A stretch of 14,059 nt of DNA from an uncultured Clostridia bacterium (GTDB lineage Bacteria > Bacillota > Clostridia > TANB77 > CAG-508). Positions 7,063 to 12,852 of this stretch are shown here, piece after piece. The position numbers and the translations under genes were made by a program. Positions within the stretch are counted from its first letter, which is position 1; every line of letters starts with the position of its first letter. The stretch covers positions 1 to 14,059 of the forward strand of contig CALXVF010000015.1 in NCBI GenBank assembly GCA_944391895.1. The letters run 5' to 3'. The notes under the pieces were generated by a model. The model saw nothing but the letters and a program-made list of their open reading frames with translations. It was not told the origin of the DNA and made no database searches.

Positions 7063-7686
7063 TTGCCAAAAAAAGAAGTAGAAAAATTATATAAGGAAAT
7101 ACAAACAGCATTATTTAGATTAATACCAGAAAAATGGGAAAGCCTTTACCTTTATGCATCAGTAATAAAAGGAAGAGGTGAAATGTTCTTTTACTATTTT
7201 CCAAAAAGAACAATATTAAAGCCAAAACCAATAAACTGTTATGAAGTAGCGGCGAGATTTGGAATAAATGAAGAACAATATAACATTGCTTTAAAAGACT
7301 TATATGATAAAATAAAGAGCCTCAATAATTTATCTGTAAGAAAATGGACAAATATAACTATAAGTATAGTGAATTGTCTGTTCTCAATAGAATATAATTA
7401 TAACAATATACTAAATTCAAAATATACAGATGAACAAAGACATATATATTGGGAATATAAATACTTACATACCCCAATAGAAAGTTTAAGTAAGCAAAAT
7501 CAAGACTTAATAAGATATTATGAAGAAGAAAATGTTATAAAACCATACATATATACAGAAGGAATATATGCAGAAAAAAATGAACATGGTACAATAAAAA
7601 ATACCGCATCAGAATTGTTAGAAATACAAAAACTTAGACAAGAAGATGAGAGTAATGTAGTTAGAAATCAGATATTAAAATGTTAA
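7063..7686 (+). CDS. YezG-like immunity/antitoxin family protein (DUF600)
   Basis: A 207-residue soluble protein resembling the DUF600 / YezG family. The resemblance lies in an N-terminal EKLYKEI, then LIPEKWESLYLYASV, MFFYYFPK, a mid-region KWTNITISIVN and FSIEYNYNNILNS, and a conserved-looking RHIYWEYKYLHTP near residues 142-154. The latter half beyond that, about 50 residues, is longer than the roughly 150-residue Bacillus YezG. In Bacillus, YezG neutralises the LXG toxin YeeF; other DUF600 proteins sit in polymorphic-toxin immunity arrays. Here no toxin gene is adjacent, so the partner is unknown. The start chosen is TTG at 7063, because GGAGGTGA ends 5 bases upstream; TTG at 7048 and GTG at 7054 lack such a site. 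It follows gpmI by 16 bases and probably reads through from it. Family assignment is from motif memory only. Confidence 0.65.
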   Translation: MPKKEVEKLYKEIQTALFRLIPEKWESLYLYASVIKGRGEMFFYYFPKRTILKPKPINCYEVAARFGINEEQYNIALKDLYDKIKSLNNLSVRKWTNITISIVNCLFSIEYNYNNILNSKYTDEQRHIYWEYKYLHTPIESLSKQNQDLIRYYEEENVIKPYIYTEGIYAEKNEHGTIKNTASELLEIQKLRQEDESNVVRNQILKC

Positions 7687-7721
7687 TATATTAAAATTCT
7701 TATACAATCAATTTTAATATA
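7687..7721 (+). other. Stem-loop between the YezG-like gene and the NifU-like gene
   Basis: A perfect 12-bp all-A/T stem TATATTAAAATT (7687-7698) / AATTTTAATATA (7710-7721) with an 11-base loop, starting directly after the stop codon. No T-run follows. It may be an mRNA end-protecting or processing structure; an all-A/T stem is weak for termination. Confidence 0.5.
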
Positions 7722-7764
7722 GAATAGAAAAAGATTGTAAATAAATATGCAAGGAGATACAAAA

Positions 7765-8457
7765 ATGAATTATTCAAAAGAACTAGAAGATATGTGTGTA
7801 GTAAAAAAAGGAGTAGACCATGGACCAGCACCAATACCAGAAGAAGGAAAATGGGTTAAAGCAAAAGAAATAAAAGATATTTCTGGATTAACACATGGAA
7901 TTGGTTGGTGTGCACCACAACAAGGAGCATGTAAATTAACTTTAAATGTAAAAGATGGAATAATCCAAGAAGCATTAGTAGAAACAATTGGATGTTCAGG
8001 AATGACTCATTCAGCAGCTATGGCTGGAGAAATATTAACAGGAAAAACAATATTAGAAGCATTAAATACAGACTTAGTATGTGATGCCATAAATACAGCA
8101 ATGAGAGAATTATTCTTGCAAATAGTATATGGAAGAACACAAACAGCTTTCTCAGAAGGAGGACTTCCAGTAGGAGCAGGACTTGAAGATTTAGGAAAAG
8201 GTCATACATCACAAGTAGGAACAATTTATTCAAGTACATTAAAAGGACCAAGATATTTACAATTAACAGAAGGATATATAGTTGAACTTGGATTAGATAA
8301 AGATGATCAAATAATTGGATATAAATATGTACATATGGGAAAAATGATGGATAACATCAAAAAAGGAATGGACCCAATGGAAGCAATAGAAAAAGCTTCA
8401 GGTACATATGGAAGATTTGATGAAGCAGTAAAGAAGATTGACCCAAGAAAAGAATAA
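7765..8457 (+). CDS. NifU-like iron-sulfur cluster assembly scaffold protein
   Basis: A 230-residue protein with a NifU/IscU-like scaffold core, of the variant seen in anaerobic Clostridia. Candidate cluster ligands are Cys49 (GIGWCAPQQGACK, also Cys56), Cys77 (ETIGCSGMTHS) and Cys106 (TDLVCDAIN), the spacing expected for an Fe-S scaffold fold. After residue 130 the sequence (GLPVGAGLEDLGKGHTSQVG) and a C-terminal extension are not standard NifU. IscU-type proteins receive sulfur from a cysteine desulfurase and pass on [2Fe-2S] or [4Fe-4S] clusters; no desulfurase gene is near, so the exact role is uncertain. The start is ATG 7765 with AAGGAG 8 bases before it; ATG 7747 lies upstream of that site. 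It is followed by the GGGtGRT gene, a usual partner. The stop codon lies in a long palindrome. Confidence 0.8.
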   Translation: MNYSKELEDMCVVKKGVDHGPAPIPEEGKWVKAKEIKDISGLTHGIGWCAPQQGACKLTLNVKDGIIQEALVETIGCSGMTHSAAMAGEILTGKTILEALNTDLVCDAINTAMRELFLQIVYGRTQTAFSEGGLPVGAGLEDLGKGHTSQVGTIYSSTLKGPRYLQLTEGYIVELGLDKDDQIIGYKYVHMGKMMDNIKKGMDPMEAIEKASGTYGRFDEAVKKIDPRKE

Positions 8458-8582
8458 AAACGAATGAAAAGTGGCATCTTGCGGTGTCAATTATCAATAA
8501 AAATTTTATCGATATACAAATTGTATTATCTCAAAAATTTTTATTCGTTTTCCTAGCAATATACCGCTTTTGCTTCGTTTTT
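8456..8582 (+). repeat. 127-bp imperfect palindrome between the NifU-like and GGGtGRT genes
   Basis: Nearly the whole stretch is one imperfect inverted repeat centred on ACAAATTGT (about 8516-8524). Outer arms AAAAACGAA (8456-8464) / TTCGTTTTT (8574-8582) match perfectly. Inside, GAAAAGTGGCATCTTGC pairs imperfectly with the complement of 8555-8573, AATAAAAATTTT (8496-8507) pairs perfectly with AAAATTTTTATT (8534-8545), and ATACAA pairs with TTGTAT. A competing pairing exists, AAAACGAAT (8457-8465) with ATTCGTTTT (8543-8551). It starts inside the upstream stop codon and encodes nothing. It could be a decayed MITE-like insertion or a large mRNA hairpin. It does not resemble the element at 4553-4723 in sequence. 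Confidence 0.65.
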
Positions 8583-8634
8583 GGGTATAGACGATAAATT
8601 AAATTATAAAATATAATAGGAGGAAAGAATAATT

Positions 8635-9636
8635 ATGGCAGTAACATTTGAAAGCTATGAAAGAAGAATAAATCAAATAAAACCAGTTATGGAAAAATAC
8701 GGAATAAAAGATTTCGAAGATGCATTACAAATATGCAAAGACAAAGGATTTAATCCATATGATATAGTAAAAGGAGTACAACCAATTTGTTTTGAAAATG
8801 CATGTTGGGCATATACATTAGGAGCTGCAATAGCTGTAAAGAAAGGATGCAAAAAAGCAGCAGATGCAGCAAAAGCAATAGGAGAAGGTCTACAAGCATT
8901 CTGTATACCAGGTTCAGTTGCAGATGATAGAAAAGTTGGATTAGGACATGGAAACTTAGCATCAATGCTATTATCTGAAGATACAAAATGTTTTGCATTC
9001 TTAGCAGGACATGAAAGTTTTGCAGCAGCAGAAGGAGCTATTGGTATAGCTAAATCAGCAAATAAAGTTAGAAAACAACCATTAAGAGTTATATTAAATG
9101 GTTTAGGAAAAGATGCTGCACAAGTAATTTCAAGAATAAATGGATTTACATATGTAAAAACAGACTTTGATTACTTTACAGGAAAAGTAAATGTAGTAGA
9201 AGAAATTGCATATTCAAATGGAGAAAGAAGTCAAGTTAGATGTTATGGTGCAAACGATGTTAGAGAAGGTGTTGCAATAATGTGGCTTGAAGATGTAGAT
9301 ATTTCTATCACAGGAAATTCAACAAACCCAACAAGATTCCAACATCCAGTTGCAGGAACATATAAGAAAGAAAGATTAGAAGCAGGAAAGAAATATTTCT
9401 CAGTTGCTTCAGGTGGTGGAACAGGAAGAACACTTCACCCAGATAATATGGCTGCAGGTCCAGCTTCTTATGGTATGACAGATACAATGGGAAGAATGCA
9501 TTCAGATGCACAATTTGCAGGTTCTTCATCAGTTCCAGCTCACGTTGAAATGATGGGACTTATAGGAATGGGTAACAACCCAATGGTTGGAGCTTCAGTT
9601 GCAGTAGCAGTTGCAGTAGAAGAAGCTATGAAATAA
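8635..9636 (+). CDS. GGGtGRT family protein
   Basis: A 333-residue protein named for its signature motif, seen here as GGGTGRTLHPDN at residues 260-271. Its biochemical function is not established to my knowledge. Other conserved-looking parts are ICFENACWAYTLGAAIA (51-67), KVGLGHGNLASML (100-112), FAFLAGHESFAAAEGA, and a Gly/Met-rich end GLIGMGNNPMVGASVAVAVA. The His- and Gly-rich loops could bind a phosphorylated or metal-bound ligand, but that is inference. Six cysteines are present (residues 34, 52, 57, 72, 90, 119 in the first third, plus Cys203). ATG at 8635 follows AGGAGGAA by about 9 bases. It sits downstream of the NifU-like scaffold gene, a recurring arrangement in Clostridia that suggests a joint role in Fe-S handling. 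No membrane segment is convincing, although the C-terminal Ala/Val stretch is hydrophobic. Confidence 0.88.
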   Translation: MAVTFESYERRINQIKPVMEKYGIKDFEDALQICKDKGFNPYDIVKGVQPICFENACWAYTLGAAIAVKKGCKKAADAAKAIGEGLQAFCIPGSVADDRKVGLGHGNLASMLLSEDTKCFAFLAGHESFAAAEGAIGIAKSANKVRKQPLRVILNGLGKDAAQVISRINGFTYVKTDFDYFTGKVNVVEEIAYSNGERSQVRCYGANDVREGVAIMWLEDVDISITGNSTNPTRFQHPVAGTYKKERLEAGKKYFSVASGGGTGRTLHPDNMAAGPASYGMTDTMGRMHSDAQFAGSSSVPAHVEMMGLIGMGNNPMVGASVAVAVAVEEAMK

Positions 9637-9641
9637 TATTG

Positions 9642-9670
9642 TGAACTTTTGAAAAGTTACTTAAAGTTCA
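9642..9670 (+). other. Stem-loop after the GGGtGRT gene
   Basis: TGAACTTT (9642-9649) and AAAGTTCA (9663-9670) form a perfect 8-bp stem with a 13-base loop. A competing small hairpin, AACTT/AAGTT around TTGAA, uses part of the same arm. No T-run follows. Confidence 0.45.
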
Positions 9671-9692
9671 AAGTAAGAGGAGAGAACAAAAG

Positions 9693-9746
9693 ATGAAAAG
9701 ACTTGAAAGCCTTGAGGCTGTATATATATATATATATATATCGTAG
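9693..9746 (+). other. 17-codon reading frame with good RBS, broken by a TA repeat
   Basis: AGAGGAGAG (9676-9684) precedes ATG 9693 at suitable spacing. The frame reads MKRLESLEAV and then YIYIYIS encoded by the TA microsatellite, ending at TAG. It looks like the start of a gene truncated or displaced by the repeat rather than a functional peptide. No downstream coding sequence continues it in any frame beyond about 20 codons. Confidence 0.3.
9720..9741. repeat. TA dinucleotide microsatellite
   Basis: About ten uninterrupted TA units directly follow AGCCTTGAGGCTG, which can itself form a small hairpin (AGCCT/AGGCT). Length variation by slippage would shift the frame of the small reading frame above. 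The repeat count may also be unreliable in an assembly. Confidence 0.9.
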
Positions 9747-9780
9747 GATTTAACAAAATAACATTAATAAAACATAGAAA

Positions 9781-9829
9781 AGAAGAAGCTATGCTTTTTA
9801 GATAAACCTAAAAGGCATAGTTTCTTTTG
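9781..9829 (+). terminator. Long hairpin terminator between the GGGtGRT and prepilin-like genes
   Basis: A 21-bp stem (9781-9801 / 9808-9828) pairs throughout, three pairs being G-U, around the loop ATAAAC. The core is CTATGC / GCATAG. The right arm ends in TTTCTTTTG, so the T-rich tail is part of the stem. Most likely this ends the tpiA/gpmI-to-GGGtGRT transcription region. Confidence 0.65.
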
Positions 9830-9884
9830 CGTATAAGTATACATTATTAATTAATAGAAAAATAAGGAGGAGGATACTAAAGAA

Positions 9885-9951
9885 ATGCAACAAAAAACAA
9901 ATCTAGTAAAAGAAATAAAAAAACAAGTAAAACGGAATAACCTTAATAGCA
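9885..9951 (+). pseudogene. Frameshifted 5' end of the prepilin-like gene
   Basis: ATG 9885, preceded by AAGGAGGAGG (9863-9872), reads MQQKTNLVKEIKKQVK and then leaves the pilin frame at AAAACGG (9929-9935). Removing one A from the AAAA run (or adding two) joins it to NGITLIALVV, the class III-like prepilin cleavage and hydrophobic segment that continues into the next entry. In the pilin frame a TAA at 9928-9930 blocks any upstream start. So the true N-terminus is split by a one-base indel between 9929 and 9933. Confidence 0.7.
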
Positions 9952-10983
9952 TTGGTTGTTACAATTATAGTGTTGTTAATATTAGCATCAGTAGCTATTA
10001 ATTTAACAGTGGGTAATAATGGAATATTTACAAGAGCTCAGAATGCAGTAGACTTATATAATAATGCTGCAGAAAAAGAAAAAATTGCAATGAATGAATT
10101 TGTTAATATATTTGATAATATAGCAAGTGGAAATGAAAAAGATCAACTACTTCTTGACACTGCTGATGTAGAAGGAAATATAATTTTAGCTGCAGGAATC
10201 CAAAATATTTCTAAAGAAATGATGGATGATATTTATAAGACAAGACAAGAGGAAATCTTACAAGAGTCTGTTGATGTAAAAGAAAATTGTGTGATAGGTA
10301 TTTATTCTATATTATTAAGCTTGTTTACAGGAGAAAATGTGTCAACAGAAGAAGAGGTATTAAAAGTTATGTATGAAAATAAAATGATTGATAAACAATA
10401 TGAATCATTTGAAGAAGCGATTAAAAATGAAAATCCTGATATGGACTATGAAGAGTTTTTAGATAATATGATAAGAGAGGATGAAGCGTTTGAGAAAATG
10501 TTTCTATTTTCTGCTACTACAATAGAAAAACCAGATGGAGAAGTAATAAATTATGTATTGGGTAAGTATGATGAGGAAAACCAAGGCATAGTATGGATTA
10601 GTAGGGTTAATCAAATGGGTGTATATAAAGTGCAAGTAAAATTGACTAATGAAAAAATATTTAATGGTGAAATAGAAGTAAAATTTGAAAAGAAATATGA
10701 AATAAAGATTACTGATACTGCTTCTCGTGCATATTTAATGGATAAGGAAATACAAAAATATGTAGAAATAGAAAAGGCGTATGTTAATATAGACAATCAA
10801 AAGAGTGATGTTAGTCAATATCTCGAAAAAACAGGTGATGGGCTATATTCTAATTTTTTGAATTTAGGAAAATTATATAATGATGGAGTTACAGGACATA
10901 AAATACCATTTGAGATAGAACTAATAAAGTACGATAAATCTGTAAAAGCAATGATAGAGCAAGAACCGATAGAAGAAAAATAA
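9952..10983 (+). CDS. Type IV prepilin-like secreted protein with unknown C-terminal region (N-terminus frameshifted)
   Basis: The frame begins in the hydrophobic helix of a prepilin-type N-terminus: GITLIALVVTIIVLLILASV (from 9934), then AINLTVGNNGIFTRAQNAV. This motif is common to many clostridial pilin- or pseudopilin-like proteins. As written, the only in-frame start is a TTG at 9952 without a suitable ribosome binding site, which would remove the cleavage site; repair of the frameshift would give about 365 residues. The rest is acidic and apparently extracytoplasmic: a helical part (residues 40-165, including PDMDYEEFLDNMIRED), then a beta-rich part (GIVWISRVNQMGVYKVQVKL, GEIEVKFEKKYEIKITD) that may be an immunoglobulin-like fold. 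I do not recognise this C-terminal region. No prepilin peptidase or pilus ATPase gene is nearby. It could be a pseudogene. Confidence 0.65.
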   Translation: MVVTIIVLLILASVAINLTVGNNGIFTRAQNAVDLYNNAAEKEKIAMNEFVNIFDNIASGNEKDQLLLDTADVEGNIILAAGIQNISKEMMDDIYKTRQEEILQESVDVKENCVIGIYSILLSLFTGENVSTEEEVLKVMYENKMIDKQYESFEEAIKNENPDMDYEEFLDNMIREDEAFEKMFLFSATTIEKPDGEVINYVLGKYDEENQGIVWISRVNQMGVYKVQVKLTNEKIFNGEIEVKFEKKYEIKITDTASRAYLMDKEIQKYVEIEKAYVNIDNQKSDVSQYLEKTGDGLYSNFLNLGKLYNDGVTGHKIPFEIELIKYDKSVKAMIEQEPIEEK

Positions 10984-11015
10984 AAGATAATATATGAATT
11001 AGTAAAATTTCTAAT

Positions 11016-11044
11016 TTGACATTTTATAATAAACATGCTAAAAT
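11016..11044 (+). promoter_or_regulatory. Strong promoter for the kinase/acetyltransferase operon
   Basis: A consensus -35 TTGACA (11016-11021), an exact 17-base spacer and a -10 TAAAAT (11039-11044), with TGC just before the -10 (extended -10). This is the best sigma-A promoter in the window. It predicts a start near 11051 and a leader of about 140 bases. Confidence 0.85.
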
Positions 11045-11050
11045 AATCTT

Positions 11051-11190
11051 ATATTTAAGAGTTTACCTAGAGTTATGCTCGAGCGGTAAAGAGTAGAAAA
11101 AACTACTTACACTAGAAAATAAGATAAAGTCTTATTAAGGAGTCTTAAAGATTTCTTAGTAAGGCTTTTAGTTTTTAAGGGGGGAAAACA
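11051..11190 (+). promoter_or_regulatory. Structured leader, candidate transcription attenuator or riboswitch
   Basis: The leader contains a first hairpin closed by TTTACC/GGTAAA (11062-11067 / 11085-11090) that encloses a four-codon frame, ATG CTC GAG CGG TAA (11075-11089). A second hairpin is GAGTAG/CTACTT (11091-11108). An alternative stem pairs GTAA..GTAG with CTACTTAC (11103-11110) and would open the first hairpin. Then AATAAGA (11118-11124) can pair perfectly with TCTTATT (11130-11136), which is also the left arm of the terminator at 11126-11176. The two states are mutually exclusive. The gene start follows directly after AAGGGGGG. I do not match it to a known riboswitch or T-box. Confidence 0.6.
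11126..11176 (+). terminator. Intrinsic terminator inside the leader
   Basis: A 16-bp stem (11126-11141 / 11053+100 to 11168, i.e. 11153-11168) with three G-U pairs and an 11-base loop, followed by TAG and TTTTT (11172-11176). It lies only 15 bases before the ATG of the kinase gene, where a terminator makes sense only as a conditional one. It also stands downstream of the promoter at 11016-11044. Confidence 0.75.
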
Positions 11191-11751
11191 ATGAAAATGG
11201 TGTACATTTTTGGCCCGCAAGCAGTCGGAAAAATGACTGTTGGTCAAGAGTTAGCAAAAATTACTGATTTAAAACTATTTCACAATCATATGACAATAGA
11301 TTTAGTTTCGAATTTCTTTTCTTATTCTTCAAAAGAAGGAAAAGATTTAGTAGAAAAATATAGAATGGAAATGTTTAATGCAGTGGCAAAAAGCAATTTA
11401 GAAGGTTTAATTTTTACTTTTCAATGGTGTTTTGAAGAAAAAGAAGATTGGGAACAAATAAGGAAAATATCGAATATTTTTAAAGAGAATGGAGGAGAAA
11501 TATATTATGTAGAATTAGAAGCAACACTAGAAGAAAGACTTAAAAGAAATGAGACTAGCAATAGGTTAGAAAACAAGCCAACTAAAAGAAATATTCAGCA
11601 AAGTAAGCAATTTTTATTAAATGCAGAAGTAAAACATAGATGTAATTCATACCCAGGAGAAATTAAAGAAAAAAATTATGTGAAAATTAATAATAATGAT
11701 ATACCAGCAAATAAAGTAGCTTTACTAATAAAGGAAAAATTTAAATTATAA
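11191..11751 (+). CDS. Small P-loop kinase / AAA-type NTPase (shikimate-kinase-like)
   Basis: A 186-residue P-loop protein. Walker A is GPQAVGKMT at residues 8-16, directly after a beta-strand (KMVYIF). It is followed by ELAKITDLKLFHNHMTIDLV, a pattern typical of a family annotated as small AAA ATPases or shikimate/adenylate-kinase-like. The region GLIFTFQWCFEEKEDW may hold the Walker B-like strand, and EERLKRNETSNRLENKPTKR resembles the lid segment rich in Arg. The substrate is unknown; phosphorylation of a small molecule is plausible. ATG at 11191 follows AAGGGGGG by 6 bases. It is the first gene of a two-gene operon with a GNAT acetyltransferase 15 bases downstream and is probably controlled by the leader attenuator. 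Such pairs occasionally relate to drug or metabolite modification, which here is only inference. Confidence 0.7.
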   Translation: MKMVYIFGPQAVGKMTVGQELAKITDLKLFHNHMTIDLVSNFFSYSSKEGKDLVEKYRMEMFNAVAKSNLEGLIFTFQWCFEEKEDWEQIRKISNIFKENGGEIYYVELEATLEERLKRNETSNRLENKPTKRNIQQSKQFLLNAEVKHRCNSYPGEIKEKNYVKINNNDIPANKVALLIKEKFKL

Positions 11752-11766
11752 TAAGGGGGATAAGAT

Positions 11767-12333
11767 ATGGAATATTTTAAAAAATTAGTAGGTGAAAGGA
11801 TTTATTTATCACCAAAAAGTGCGTCAGAAGAAGAAATAGAAAAATTTACAGAGTGGTTAAATGATTTTGAAACAACTGATTATACTGGTAGAAGTGCACA
11901 AACTATGAATATCAGAAAAGAAAAAGAGTATATGGACAACAATTATAAAAATGACTCAAGTTTTGCAATAGTAACAATTGATGAAGATAAATTAATAGGA
12001 ACAGTTTCATTAGAAAAAGTAGATAATATAAATAGAATAGCAACTTTAGGAATATTTATTGGAGACAAAGAATATAGAAGTAAAGGGTATGGAACAGAGG
12101 CAATAAGGTTAATATTAGATTTTGGATTCAATTATATGAACCTAAATAATATTGACTTGCAAGTCATGTCTTTTAATGAAAGAGCAATAAAATGCTATGA
12201 AAAATGTAGCTTTAAAGAGTATGGAAGAAGAAAACAATCTGTTTTCGTAAATGGAAAATATTATGACAAAATTTATATGGAAGTATTAGCAGAAAACTTT
12301 AATGAAAGTTATATAAAAAATAAAAATATATAA
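11767..12333 (+). CDS. GNAT family N-acetyltransferase (RimJ/RimL-like)
   Basis: A 188-residue acetyl-CoA-dependent acetyltransferase. The family opening is GERIYLSPKSASEEEIEKFTEWL. The central strand pair SFAIVTIDEDKLIGTVSLE is followed by motif A, LGIFIGDKEYRSKGYGTEAI, with the acetyl-CoA pyrophosphate-binding RSKGYG. Motif B follows: LQVMSFNERAIKCYEKCSFKEYGRRK, where Asn, Tyr and Phe are typical. The length is that of RimJ/RimL-type enzymes; the acceptor (a protein N-terminus, a small molecule or an antibiotic) cannot be read from sequence. ATG at 11767 follows AAGGGGG by 7 bases. It is second in the operon with the P-loop kinase, and a strong terminator closes the unit at 12335-12378. Confidence 0.87.
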   Translation: MEYFKKLVGERIYLSPKSASEEEIEKFTEWLNDFETTDYTGRSAQTMNIRKEKEYMDNNYKNDSSFAIVTIDEDKLIGTVSLEKVDNINRIATLGIFIGDKEYRSKGYGTEAIRLILDFGFNYMNLNNIDLQVMSFNERAIKCYEKCSFKEYGRRKQSVFVNGKYYDKIYMEVLAENFNESYIKNKNI

Positions 12334-12334
12334 T

Positions 12335-12378
12335 AAAATTAAACGAGATTTTTAACTTGAAAATCTTGTTTGATTTTT
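12335..12378 (+). terminator. Rho-independent terminator after the GNAT gene
   Basis: AAACGAGATTTT (12341-12352) and AAAATCTTGTTT (12360-12371) pair with one G-U around loop TAACTTG. The stem can extend by six more pairs, and TTTTT (12374-12378) follows. Confidence 0.85.
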
Positions 12379-12379
12379 G

Positions 12380-12408
12380 TTGAACAATAAAAAAGCCTAT
12401 GATATAAT
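12380..12408 (+). promoter_or_regulatory. Promoter for the unknown gene / DUF2207 operon
   Basis: TTGAAC (12380-12385), a 17-base spacer, then a perfect TATAAT (12403-12408), with TGA directly before it as an extended -10. It follows the preceding terminator immediately, so a new transcription unit starts here. Confidence 0.75.
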
Positions 12409-12430
12409 CAAATAAAAAAAGGGGTAAGCT

Positions 12431-12850
12431 ATGGAAAATAAAGAATTAGTAAAAAAATATTTTAATCTTTTAGAAAAAGTAAGTGAGTACTATGAAAAAT
12501 ATATAAGATCAAAAAACGAAATACTAGAAAAAATATGGAAGAATCCACCATTAGAGCAAAAATGTAGTGGAAACGAGATGAACATAAGCAATGATGAAAT
12601 GATAGATACTCTTATAGATATAGAAACACAATATAGTAATAGATTAGTAAGATTAGAAATAGATTATTTTAATATAGACACTAGAAAATTAGATGAAGAA
12701 TTATCTTATGACTTAGATAATGAGAATACACTAAATAAAATATTAGAAGATGAAAATGCAAGTGATGAAATAAAGGAATGTATAAAAATATATAGAGAAG
12801 CGGCAGACTTAAGTCATGAGTTATATAAATTAGAAAAAATAGGGGAGTAA
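12431..12850 (+). CDS. Hypothetical protein, 139 residues, helical
   Basis: A charged, probably all-helical soluble protein. Its N-terminus (VKKYFNLLEKVSEYYEKYIR) and C-terminus (IKIYREAADLSHELYKLEKI) look amphipathic and could form coiled coil; the middle is acidic with Asn/Asp-rich turns. There is no signal peptide, membrane segment or recognisable active site, and I do not know the family. ATG 12431 follows AAAGGGG by about 6 bases and is preceded by its own promoter. Its last codons contain the ribosome binding site (AGGGGAG) of the next gene, whose start lies 2 bases after its TAA. The two are therefore translationally coupled, and this protein may work with the DUF2207 membrane protein. 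Confidence 0.7.
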   Translation: MENKELVKKYFNLLEKVSEYYEKYIRSKNEILEKIWKNPPLEQKCSGNEMNISNDEMIDTLIDIETQYSNRLVRLEIDYFNIDTRKLDEELSYDLDNENTLNKILEDENASDEIKECIKIYREAADLSHELYKLEKIGE

Positions 12851-12852
12851 CT

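Noticed and set aside
8582..8617. Separate promoter for the GGGtGRT gene (TATAAA at 8605, TATAAT at 8612)
   Set aside because: AT-rich -10-like strings occur by chance here; the upstream TTGGGT is a poor -35 and the TATAAT abuts the ribosome binding site.
9885..10983. Alternative genetic code or recoded stop to explain the pilin 5' end
   Set aside because: The problem is a change of frame, not an in-frame stop; a one-base indel in an A run is the simpler explanation, and other genes read normally.
11046..11125. Extra pairing of ATCTTAT (11046-11052) with ATAAGAT (11119-11125) in the leader
   Set aside because: The predicted transcription start at about 11051 would leave most of the left segment out of the RNA.
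11051..11190. T-box leader
   Set aside because: There is a terminator before the gene, but no T-box bulge motif (AGGGTGGNACCGCG-like) and no specifier-loop architecture; the downstream genes are not aminoacylation or amino-acid genes.
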